From JAZFSZ01 sp036446455 (GTDB lineage: Bacteria > Pseudomonadota > Gammaproteobacteria > Acidiferrobacterales > JAJDNE01), in contig JAZFSZ010000060.1 of assembly GCA_036446455.1 (NCBI GenBank), positions 1 to 16,735 on the forward strand: a DNA stretch of 16,735 nt, given 5' to 3'. Position 1 is the stretch's first letter. Every line of letters starts with the position of its first letter. Position numbers and translations under genes: made by a program. The notes under the pieces were generated by a model. It did no database searches and was not told the origin of the DNA. It saw only the letters and a list, made by a program, of their open reading frames with translations. Positions 7,703 to 14,023 of the stretch are shown one piece after another.

Positions 7703-7725
7703 ATCTGACTCCATTGGATTCAGAT
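7703..7725. repeat. 23-base dyad in the aldolase leader, possible operator
   Basis: The arrangement is ATCTGA-c-TCCA-t-TGGA-t-TCAGAT: ten bases on each side pair perfectly, with one mismatched position in each arm and one central base. It lies just after the predicted transcription start and ends five bases before the ribosome site AGGGAGGG (7731-7738). It could be a DNA operator or an RNA hairpin in the leader. I do not recognise the regulator. Confidence 0.6.
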
Positions 7726-7745
7726 AAATCAGGGAGGGCGTAGAG

Positions 7746-8771
7746 ATGACTTCGACTGAGCTGCAAGCGACGGCCAAGGCGATGGTTGCCAAGGGAAAAG
7801 GCATCTTGGCCATAGATGAGAGCAACCCAACCTGCGGCAAGCGATTTGACAAGATCGGCATTGAAAAAACTGAGGGGAATCGCCGCGACTACCGCGAATT
7901 ATTGCTGACCACGCAAGGTCTGTCGGACCACATCAGCGGCGCTATCCTGTATGACGAGACCATCCGTCAGTCGCTTTCGGACGGCACACCGTTCCCGGAA
8001 CACATAGAAAAGATCGGCATTATTCCAGGAATTAAAGTGGACACCGGCGCCAAAGAGCTGGCGGCTCATCCCGGCGAGAAGGTCACCGAAGGCCTGGATG
8101 GCCTGCGTGAACGACTGGCCGAGTACAAAAAGATGGGGGCACGCTTTGCCAAGTGGCGGGCTGTGATCACCATCGGCGACGGGATGCCGACACGCGCTTG
8201 CTACCAGGCCAATGCCCATGCACTGGCGCGTTATGCCCTTCTCTGTCAAGAGGCGGGCATCGTACCGATCGTGGAACCGGAAGTCCTGATCGATGGCGAC
8301 CACACCCTTGAGCAGTGTTATGACGTAACCATCGAAACCCTGCGCAACGTCTTTAGCCAATTGGCTAATCAAGGCGTCGCGTTGGACGGCATGATCCTTA
8401 AGGCCAGTATGGTGATTGCCGGCGAATCCTGCCCGAAGCAGCCAGGTGTCAACGAGGTGGCCGAGCGAACTGTGCGTTGCCTGCGCAACACGGTACCCGC
8501 GATGGTCGCCGGCGTCGCGTTCCTGTCGGGTGGACAAGGTAACGAACAGGCGACGGAGCACTTGAATGCCATGAACACCATGCACAAAGACCTGCCGTGG
8601 CCGCTGACATTCTCCTACGGCCGTGCCTTACAGCAACCCACGCTGGAAACCTGGAAGGGTAAAGCGGCGAACGTGATGGCTGCCCAAAAGTTGCTGTATC
8701 ACCGCGCCAAGCTTAACGGCGCCGCGACCGTCGGTGGCTACAGCGAACAAATGGAGAATGAAGCGGCCTGA
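7746..8771 (+). CDS. Class I fructose-bisphosphate aldolase
   Basis: Cleaves fructose 1,6-bisphosphate to glyceraldehyde 3-phosphate and dihydroxyacetone phosphate (and the reverse, in gluconeogenesis and the Calvin cycle) through a lysine Schiff base, without metal. The 341-residue protein is of the eukaryotic-like class I family, not the metal-dependent class II form common in bacteria. Aligned by motif to muscle aldolase, active-site residues are present: Asp24 in LAIDES, Lys97 in GIKVDT, Lys136 in AKWRAV, Glu177 and Glu179 in VEPEVL, and the Schiff-base Lys219 in MILKAS. The last residues lack the C-terminal Tyr of animal aldolases. Start ATG at 7746 follows a strong AGGGAGGG. The gene stands alone between a terminator and a gene-poor region. 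No Calvin-cycle gene is visible nearby. Confidence 0.95.
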   Translation: MTSTELQATAKAMVAKGKGILAIDESNPTCGKRFDKIGIEKTEGNRRDYRELLLTTQGLSDHISGAILYDETIRQSLSDGTPFPEHIEKIGIIPGIKVDTGAKELAAHPGEKVTEGLDGLRERLAEYKKMGARFAKWRAVITIGDGMPTRACYQANAHALARYALLCQEAGIVPIVEPEVLIDGDHTLEQCYDVTIETLRNVFSQLANQGVALDGMILKASMVIAGESCPKQPGVNEVAERTVRCLRNTVPAMVAGVAFLSGGQGNEQATEHLNAMNTMHKDLPWPLTFSYGRALQQPTLETWKGKAANVMAAQKLLYHRAKLNGAATVGGYSEQMENEAA

Positions 8772-8787
8772 TTGCAGCACCGCTTTT
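8761..8787 (+). terminator. Possible weak terminator at the end of the aldolase gene
   Basis: AAGCGG (8761-8766) pairs with CCGCTT (8780-8785), followed by only two further Ts. The 13-base loop holds the stop codon. The stem is short, so this is a low-confidence call; no better terminator is seen after the gene. Confidence 0.25.
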
Positions 8788-8852
8788 CGCTCCTCCTCTC
8801 CCGTGCGTTGGATTATTTCATGTCGCCTGCAGCGGATTTTAAAAGCTGTTAA

Positions 8853-8868
8853 TCGGGGCCGGCCCCGA
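8853..8868. repeat. 16-base perfect GC palindrome
   Basis: TCGGGGCCGGCCCCGA is its own reverse complement. GCTG (8845-8848) and CAGC (8869-8872) extend the pairing outside a four-base bulge, giving a possible 12-pair stem. It lies 12 bases before the next hairpin. Confidence 0.85.
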
Positions 8869-8879
8869 CAGCCCAGATA

Positions 8880-8907
8880 CTTTTCTCATGCTTGTGCAAG
8901 AGAAAAG
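8880..8907. repeat. 12-pair hairpin with TTGT loop
   Basis: CTTTTCTCATGC, loop TTGT, GCAAGAGAAAAG pair with a single A-A mismatch. From memory (not checked), many beta- and gammaproteobacterial intergenic regions carry a close relative, with a CTTTTCTTTGC arm, a short loop and a GCAAAGAAAAG arm followed by AACCAAAAG. Here the sequence after the hairpin is AACCCAAAAG, which fits that family. Confidence 0.7.
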
Positions 8908-8922
8908 AACCCAAAAGACGAC

Positions 8923-8980
8923 GAACAGGATGTTCTAGTGTCGCGTAGGCCAGGGATGGCCGAGAGCGACTAAGGACACT
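8923..8980. repeat. Tandem hairpins with AGG(G)AT loops
   Basis: GAAC-AGGAT-GTTC (8923-8935) is followed by GGCC-AGGGAT-GGCC (8948-8961). The second is nested inside TCGC/GCGA (8941-8944, 8966-8969) and AGTGTC/GACACT (8937-8942, 8975-8980). The two inner hairpins have different stems but nearly the same loop, a sign of a repeated module rather than chance. Confidence 0.65.
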
Positions 8981-9236
8981 TTGGGACTGGTGCTGCGCCT
9001 TCCCTTATCCTTCCTCAAAAACCGGCGACACGAGCCTTTATGCCCTCGGGTACAACTTACCGTCAATAGTAGCGCTAACGCTTGTTCTTGCTCGGGTTCG
9101 ACAAGGGACTCGCTATTTACCGGTTTTCTTCGTCATACTTCAACTGTGTCCACGAGCCGCGAAAAAGAGCGCCTAATAAAATGGCCAGAGTTCTTTAAGC
9201 GCGTGGGTTTTCTTGTGTTTTGTTGCTTGTCTAGAG

Positions 9237-9289
9237 ATTCGGTACCTATTTTTACTTGTTTCGCTGTTGGATATTGCGTCGTACCGAAT
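9237..9289. repeat. 9-base inverted repeat with 35-base spacer
   Basis: ATTCGGTAC (9237-9245) and GTACCGAAT (9281-9289) are perfect inverted copies around an AT-rich 35-base spacer. It lies 35 bases beyond the end of the metallophosphoesterase gene. No T-tract suits a terminator; the role is unknown. Confidence 0.55.
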
Positions 9290-9323
9290 GCGGTAAGTTC
9301 AACCCCGAACCGAAACACCCATC

Positions 9324-11114
9324 CTACAAATTTTTAACCTCGATCGGACCACAAATCAGATAGGGCGACAGCCCTTTTCCATCCGGGCTTATCCACGACT
9401 TGTTCTCGCCACTGTCCGGGTTTTCTTTCCATATTCGTTCGGACTCTTTCAGGCCCAGAGGATAAATCACCAGACCTTGCTTGCTGATCTTCATTCGCAG
9501 AAACGATTTGTTATTGGCCCCTCTCAGCGCAGAAAAAGCTTCAGTACGATGAAAACCGGCCAACAAATTACTCAGGCTCAGATAAATCCCGAATACCACA
9601 CCACCGCCCACAGCGCCGGCAATAAAAACAGTAAGACTGAACTTCATCGCCGACGGCCAATCGGGAGCAAAGGGCTCCACCCAATGGGACAATGCCCATA
9701 ACAAAAGAACAAGAAACAGTGAATGCATTGCCGAGTGTGCAAGGCCGCCCCAGAACTTGGGGACTCTTTTGAGCCCGGGTTTGCTACGCCAGTCTGGTTG
9801 CGCAAAGAAGTAGGTGCCGCCGAACATCAGCGCAAAAAACAAAAATGCCCATAAATGGGAAAAAGTCCCCTTGATATACATCCAGAAGACCTGGGCAAGA
9901 TTCCCGACTTCAAGTGGAATGGATACCAGCTTCCCAAGTAGCCCGCCGTTGGCCAGCGCCAGCGCGAATGCCAGGTAAAAACCACCCAGAATGCCGGCGA
10001 ACGCAAGATGCCTGAAAGGAAAGAGACTATTTTTCCATAACAACCGTTTCGATTCACTTGCATCCGGCAGTTGCTTCTCGTCACGGGTATAAGTACGCGT
10101 CTGGCCCTGTTCGTCTAGCTTGATCGGATTGGGCAGGTGATGCGTACCGTGGGTAAATGCCCCGCCACCGCCGCAGGTGATCTTGTGCCGCGTTATCCCA
10201 TTGACATCATTCTTTGTTTTGTAGTGAGCGAAATGGTGAAGATCGCCTGAAAGTGTTGTTACCAGTAAAGCTTTGCGGTCTGCGATTATCTCATTTTCAA
10301 GGAACGCGAGATTGCGATGGAGTTTGGCGTCGCCGGCGGCAGCAAATATCCAACTGGGTTGGGCCACGCACAAAATAACGCGATCGCCCGCCTGCATGCC
10401 TGCCGCTGTTTTGCGAAAGAACTCGACCTGCGCCTGATCGATGTAGTCAACAAGCTGGGTATCCACACCCCACAACCACCAGCCGTGGGGCAGTTGTATC
10501 GACCAGTACGGTCGTGTCTGTTTTGTTTTCCATCCCCCCAACCAGGCCCCCTGGCAAAACCGGCGCATGAATCCCTGCAGCCCGTCGTACCAATCGTGAT
10601 TACCTGGAATTGCAAACAGTGCCGGATGCTCGCCCGGTAGCGTACAGGGTAGAGCCGCCTGATAGGGGCGCACCAGTCGTTTCTTGTATTCTTCTGCCGA
10701 GGCATAGGGATAGACCTGATCGCCACCCATGATGAGGATATCGCCGCGCGGTAAATCTTCTTTTTTGCTATCGATCTCGACAACCTGATTTGGCTGTGCC
10801 AGACACCAGGCAACAGAGTAGGTGGAGTTCCAACCGTCACCAAGATCGGCCACGTAATCCACCCACACGTGATCGCGATCTTTCCAGTCGTCAAAGGACT
10901 TGGCCGGTCTGAGTGCGGCGATGGTGGCGCGCCTGTCAGCGTAGGCGGCGAACAGTTTCGACAACAAGCTGCGGACGCCGGTCGCAAGCAACACCTTGGG
11001 TGAGAACCAGTCGGTCATGGGGGTACGAGTGTAGTCGGCAAGATCGAAATCCGGCGGCAAACCCGGACAGGCATCCCGCTTGTGGCCGGGCGCTGGCCCT
11101 TTATTTTTTTCCAT
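9324..11114 (-). CDS. Membrane-anchored calcineurin-like metallophosphoesterase
   Basis: A hydrolase of unknown substrate, 596 residues from ATG 11114. The first half is a metallophosphoesterase domain with GGDQVYP (metal site, about 130-136), GNHDWYDG (171-178) and SGDLHHFAHY (289-298). The usual first motif DxH is replaced by VDYVADLGDG (85-94), so the first metal site is unusual. The second half has four hydrophobic segments (about 370-392, 421-438, 459-478, 491-519), then a soluble tail of about 75 residues ending IEVKNL. No signal peptide is seen, so the catalytic domain is probably cytoplasmic. ATG 11114 is preferred because AGGGAGG lies just upstream; ATG 11132 in the same frame is close to the predicted transcription start. 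It is a single gene, not part of the oxidase cluster by function as far as I can tell. Confidence 0.8.
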   Translation of the reverse strand: MEKNKGPAPGHKRDACPGLPPDFDLADYTRTPMTDWFSPKVLLATGVRSLLSKLFAAYADRRATIAALRPAKSFDDWKDRDHVWVDYVADLGDGWNSTYSVAWCLAQPNQVVEIDSKKEDLPRGDILIMGGDQVYPYASAEEYKKRLVRPYQAALPCTLPGEHPALFAIPGNHDWYDGLQGFMRRFCQGAWLGGWKTKQTRPYWSIQLPHGWWLWGVDTQLVDYIDQAQVEFFRKTAAGMQAGDRVILCVAQPSWIFAAAGDAKLHRNLAFLENEIIADRKALLVTTLSGDLHHFAHYKTKNDVNGITRHKITCGGGGAFTHGTHHLPNPIKLDEQGQTRTYTRDEKQLPDASESKRLLWKNSLFPFRHLAFAGILGGFYLAFALALANGGLLGKLVSIPLEVGNLAQVFWMYIKGTFSHLWAFLFFALMFGGTYFFAQPDWRSKPGLKRVPKFWGGLAHSAMHSLFLVLLLWALSHWVEPFAPDWPSAMKFSLTVFIAGAVGGGVVFGIYLSLSNLLAGFHRTEAFSALRGANNKSFLRMKISKQGLVIYPLGLKESERIWKENPDSGENKSWISPDGKGLSPYLICGPIEVKNL

Positions 11115-11139
11115 CCTTCCCTCCCTGGACATTTATCCT

Positions 11140-11169
11140 ACTGTATCGACATATTCTTGTTATTGACAA
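11140..11169 (-). promoter_or_regulatory. Possible promoter of the metallophosphoesterase gene
   Basis: Read on the minus strand, TTGTCA (11169-11164; one mismatch to TTGACA) and TACAGT (11145-11140) are 18 bases apart. A small inverted repeat CTTGT-TATTG-ACAAG (11156-11170) overlaps the -35. Transcription would begin near 11133, leaving room for the ribosome site of the 11114 start but not for one serving 11132. Confidence 0.4.
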
Positions 11170-11264
11170 GGGAATTTTAACGCATGCTTACATAACTCGC
11201 TGAAAAATATGGCAGTACGGGGTTCTGTTCTGGAGATATACGAGGCACATAAACACGTATAAAT

Positions 11265-12209
11265 TTATATCAACGCCGATTGAAATGCTTCAACAATGGT
11301 CACGTAATAGTGATCAATCAGCAACAGGGCAAACAGTGCGGCAAGATATTGTATCGAATAGATAAACATTTTACGCGCCAGCGCGTCACTGTAATTCCGG
11401 TATAGCTTGACTGCGTAATACAGAAATCCGCCATTGAGCAGGACCGCACCAACAAGATAGAACAATCCACTCATGTGCGTCGTGTAGGGCAGCAAAGTTA
11501 CTGCAGCCAGAATTATCGAATACAACAGAATATGCAGACGGGTAAACTGGTTACCGTGGGTTACGGGCAACATCGGCAAACCGGCCTTGGCGTATTCCTC
11601 CACGCGATAGAGTGCCAACGCCCAAAAGTGTGGTGGTGTCCAGACAAAAATAATCAGAAACAAAAGTAAAGCATGTGGGTCAACTGTGCCAGTAACGGCG
11701 ACCCACCCCAGTACCGGCGGTGCAGCACCGGCAGCACCACCAATCACAATGTTTTGCGGTGTGGCGCGTTTAAGATAGAGCGTATAAATCACCGAGTAAC
11801 CGATGAGTGAGCCGAGCGTCAGTACTGCGGTCAGCATATTAACAGCGATGGCCAGAATGGCCATTGCGATCAGACCAATGACAGTCGAGAACAACACTGC
11901 CTGAAGTGTGGTGAGCTGTCCCGTGGGCAAGGGACGGGCACGCGTGCGCGCCATTTTGGCGTCCGCTCGTCGATCCAGAATCTGGTTAAAACCGGCGGCC
12001 GAAGCTGCTGCCAGACCAATACCGAGCGTACCGAATATTAACGCGGATACTGGTACAAAACCGGGAGTCGCCATGAACATACCGACCACGGCGGTGAAAA
12101 CAATCAGCATCACCACTTTGGGTTTGGTGAGCTCATAGTATTCCCGTGCAATTGCAGAGAAACCCCGATCTGGCTCTGCCGCTTTGAATAATTCTTCCTG
12201 TGGTTTCAT
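11265..12209 (-). CDS. ctaB: Heme O synthase (protoheme IX farnesyltransferase)
   Basis: Adds a farnesyl group to heme b, making heme O, the precursor of heme A for aa3-type oxidases or the final heme of bo3-type ones. The 314-residue integral membrane protein has the UbiA-family signature N-x3-D-x3-D at Asn75, Asp79 and Asp83 (NQILDRRAD) followed by ARTRARPLPTG, and a second polar loop near 145-160 (KRATPQNIVIGGAAGAAPPVLGW in two parts: KRATPQNIVIGG, AAGAAPPVLGW). Hydrophobic segments fit eight or nine membrane helices. ATG at 12209 has GAGGAA eight bases upstream. It is also called cyoE; ctaB is used because of the cox neighbours. It follows the SCO-like gene after 42 bases, where ctaA is normally found in related clusters. 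Confidence 0.96.
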   Translation of the reverse strand: MKPQEELFKAAEPDRGFSAIAREYYELTKPKVVMLIVFTAVVGMFMATPGFVPVSALIFGTLGIGLAAASAAGFNQILDRRADAKMARTRARPLPTGQLTTLQAVLFSTVIGLIAMAILAIAVNMLTAVLTLGSLIGYSVIYTLYLKRATPQNIVIGGAAGAAPPVLGWVAVTGTVDPHALLLFLIIFVWTPPHFWALALYRVEEYAKAGLPMLPVTHGNQFTRLHILLYSIILAAVTLLPYTTHMSGLFYLVGAVLLNGGFLYYAVKLYRNYSDALARKMFIYSIQYLAALFALLLIDHYYVTIVEAFQSALI

Positions 12210-12251
12210 CCCAAAAATTCCTCGTTCACCTGAATATTAATTTCAGTTCAG

Positions 12252-12869
12252 CTAGCCAATATGGGACACGCGCAACAGACGACGCAGATCTTTACGCATA
12301 TTTCCGGGATCTGCATTCCTGTCATAGGTCATCATGAAATTTCCCAGGGGATCGATGAAATAGATGCGGTTGAGGCCATCCAGAGCCGTTCCATCATTTG
12401 TTTGCAGTTGGCTAGCCAGATCTCGAACAGCCTTCGCCGGTCCGTTAACTACCGTCATATCAGGATAGGCTTTGAGATAATTCAGCAGCTTGCTGCTGGC
12501 CTTGTTAGTTAATACCAGAAGACGTTGGACTCTTTTATAATGTTTACCGGTAGCAGCATGAACCTGTCGCATTTTGTAAATATTACTTTTGCAAAATTCG
12601 TCGCAATAACCGCTTACGAACGTTACCATTAACCAGGTGCGTTGATAGTCACTAATTGCTACACGGCCTCCATCCGAAGTTCTGAACCCCACATTTGTCA
12701 ATGGACGCGCCGGTTGAATCAGTTCGCCATAATTCCCGGTTTGTGCCGGACGCCAACCCGTTAATTTCAAAACCGTCGCAGCAACGACGGGTGCCATAAA
12801 GATAGCTGCCACCAGGATAATCTTGATGCGATTGCTGGTTTTTACCTTTTTCTCTGTTTGCTCGTTCAT
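12252..12869 (-). CDS. SCO-like thioredoxin-fold cytochrome oxidase assembly protein
   Basis: A 205-residue protein with one N-terminal membrane anchor (about 15-36) and a thioredoxin-like domain outside the membrane. CDEFC (Cys89, Cys93) lies after a VTFVSGY strand, the position of the copper-binding CxxxC in SCO1 proteins, but the Pro that follows in SCO1 is Lys here, and I see no clear equivalent of the SCO1 distal His. The C-terminal IYFIDPLGNFMMTYDRNADP pattern (given as IYFIDPLGNFMM and DRNADP) and the KDLRRLL tail match the family found between SURF1 and ctaA in gammaproteobacterial oxidase clusters. It probably helps build the copper or heme centre, as inferred from position. ATG at 12869; stops 42 bases before ctaB; 15 bases after SURF1. 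Confidence 0.8.
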   Translation of the reverse strand: MNEQTEKKVKTSNRIKIILVAAIFMAPVVAATVLKLTGWRPAQTGNYGELIQPARPLTNVGFRTSDGGRVAISDYQRTWLMVTFVSGYCDEFCKSNIYKMRQVHAATGKHYKRVQRLLVLTNKASSKLLNYLKAYPDMTVVNGPAKAVRDLASQLQTNDGTALDGLNRIYFIDPLGNFMMTYDRNADPGNMRKDLRRLLRVSHIG

Positions 12870-12884
12870 AGTACTGATTCTTTT

Positions 12885-13628
12885 CTATATAATTTTGGTG
12901 TTGTCGTCTTCCTTCACCCGCAGGAAGAAGAAAAATATGCCTATCGCAGCCAAGGCAACGGCCAGTGAAAACCACTGAAAAGCATAACCCTGGTGTAAAG
13001 CAATGCCGGTATCAAGACGTCTCCACTCTCTGACAAATCCCCCTGCCCGGCTCGCTGAATCAAGCAACACGACAACCGGTTGCACCGGATAACTAACCGC
13101 ATCGGCAAAACGCTTCATATCCATGTGCTGCCACACTTGCTGCCATTCTTTACCAATCGGTTCAGCGGGTGCCAGACGAAAAACCTTGGCGTGCGGTACA
13201 GTGGCGACACCAATAATTCGCTGTAGGGTTCTGGGTGGTTGCACATCGGGCAGTTCTGCACGGCTTGCCCCTTGCGGCACCCATCCACGATTTACCAACA
13301 CGCGGGTTTCACTGCGGTTCAGCTTCAGAGGCGTAATAACATAATATCCCGCTATGCTCTTGTGTACCCTATTGTCCAGAAAGACCGTGTGGCTTTCATC
13401 GTAATAACCGGCAATCGATACGCGATGAAACTGCAGGTCCTCCGGCTTTCTCAATTCGGAACCAATCGCAATTGGCGCGTCGCCCATTCGGGCATCGTAT
13501 TTGGCCTGCAAGCTCCTCTTCTGCTCGGCGCGATCCAGTTGCCAGAAACCCAGTGCAATCAGAGCAGGCAATACCAGCAAAAAAGCCAGTAATGGCAGCA
13601 GACGAATATTAGTTCGATTTGCAGGCAT
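12885..13628 (-). CDS. SURF1 family cytochrome oxidase biogenesis protein
   Basis: SURF1 proteins help insert heme a into subunit I of cytochrome c oxidase. The 247-residue protein has two membrane segments at its ends (about 9-29 and 216-238) around a periplasmic domain, the family layout. Typical elements are GFWQLDRAEQK after the first helix, LDNRVHKSIAGYYVITPL, VLVNRGWVPQG in the middle, and GYAFQWFSLA leading into the second helix. ATG at 13628 has AGGGAA about ten bases upstream. It begins the minus-strand trio SURF1, SCO-like, ctaB, and is divergent from the small DUF2909-like gene. Confidence 0.94.
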   Translation of the reverse strand: MPANRTNIRLLPLLAFLLVLPALIALGFWQLDRAEQKRSLQAKYDARMGDAPIAIGSELRKPEDLQFHRVSIAGYYDESHTVFLDNRVHKSIAGYYVITPLKLNRSETRVLVNRGWVPQGASRAELPDVQPPRTLQRIIGVATVPHAKVFRLAPAEPIGKEWQQVWQHMDMKRFADAVSYPVQPVVVLLDSASRAGGFVREWRRLDTGIALHQGYAFQWFSLAVALAAIGIFFFFLRVKEDDNTKII

Positions 13629-13682
13629 TTGGTTATTTTCCCTGGAAAAATTATCTGTCCTTACTTGTTGAAGCAGTAGCAG

Positions 13683-13688
13683 TATAAT
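13683..13688 (+). promoter_or_regulatory. -10 element of the DUF2909-like gene
   Basis: A perfect TATAAT lies 29 bases before the start codon. The best -35 at allowed spacing (TTACTT, 13661-13666) is poor. The element sits in the 89-base gap between the divergent SURF1 and DUF2909-like genes. Confidence 0.4.
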
Positions 13689-13717
13689 ACCCGGCCCGTG
13701 ATTAGCGAGTCAGTCCC

Positions 13718-13945
13718 ATGCTGGTAGTTATTAAATATGTCGTCATTTTTATGTTGCTGCTTATCGTTGGCAGCCTGTTTTCGGCCATGACCTTTCTGGT
13801 CAAGGATCGCGGTCACCGGGACAGTACCCGCGTACTAAAAGCACTCACAATGCGTATTGGCCTTTCCATCGTCCTGTTTCTGGCCCTGGGTGCGGGTTAT
13901 TACTTTGGACTAATTCCGGCGACCGGTTTACGCAGTATGCCCTGA
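13718..13945 (+). CDS. DUF2909-like twin-transmembrane small protein
   Basis: A 75-residue protein with two hydrophobic helices (about 4-28 and 48-68) separated by a charged loop containing FLVKDRGHRDSTRVLKALTMR, written as FLVKDRGHRDS and RVLKALTMR. This resembles the DUF2909 family of small membrane proteins encoded beside coxC and SURF1 in gammaproteobacterial oxidase clusters. Its role is not known; assembly or stability of the oxidase is a guess from position. It is on the plus strand, against the rest of the cluster, so it is expressed separately. Start ATG at 13718 has no strong ribosome site. Confidence 0.85.
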   Translation: MLVVIKYVVIFMLLLIVGSLFSAMTFLVKDRGHRDSTRVLKALTMRIGLSIVLFLALGAGYYFGLIPATGLRSMP

Positions 13946-13970
13946 TCAAATTTTCGAGTGTAGGATGATA

Positions 13971-14002
13971 AAAAGGCGCCGCCCGAAAGGGCGGCGCCTT
14001 TT
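13971..14002. terminator. Bidirectional intrinsic terminator
   Basis: AAAAGGCGCCGCCC, loop GAAA, GGGCGGCGCCTTTT: a perfect 14-pair stem closed by a GNRA-type loop, between the convergent DUF2909-like gene and coxC. The left flank AAAAA gives a five-base T-tract for coxC transcripts; the plus strand has four Ts. Confidence 0.95.
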
Positions 14003-14023
14003 CGGTGTCTGCGCTTCTGCTAA

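Larger units (their letters stand above)
8772..9323. other. Gene-poor, palindrome-rich intergenic region
   Basis: About 550 bases separate the aldolase gene from the metallophosphoesterase gene. Two short plus-strand frames here (8734-8973 and 8981-9337) have no ribosome site, no domain I recognise and an amino-acid make-up rich in Ser, Arg and Cys as expected for non-coding DNA. The stretch instead holds a 16-base perfect palindrome, a 12-pair hairpin, a nested compound hairpin and a long-range inverted repeat, listed separately. It looks like a decayed intergenic repeat element. Confidence 0.6.

Noticed and set aside
8734..8973. 79-codon open frame overlapping the end of the aldolase gene
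   Set aside because: It begins inside the aldolase gene in another frame and continues across the palindromes; the product looks like translated repeat DNA.
8981..9337. 118-codon open frame on the plus strand in the gene-poor region
   Set aside because: No ribosome site, no recognisable domain, composition of non-coding DNA, and it runs into the 3' end of the metallophosphoesterase gene on the other strand.
11258..11269. Perfect palindrome TATAAATTTATA over the ctaB stop codon
   Set aside because: Only A and T, short, no T-tract or loop for a terminator; likely chance in AT-rich DNA.
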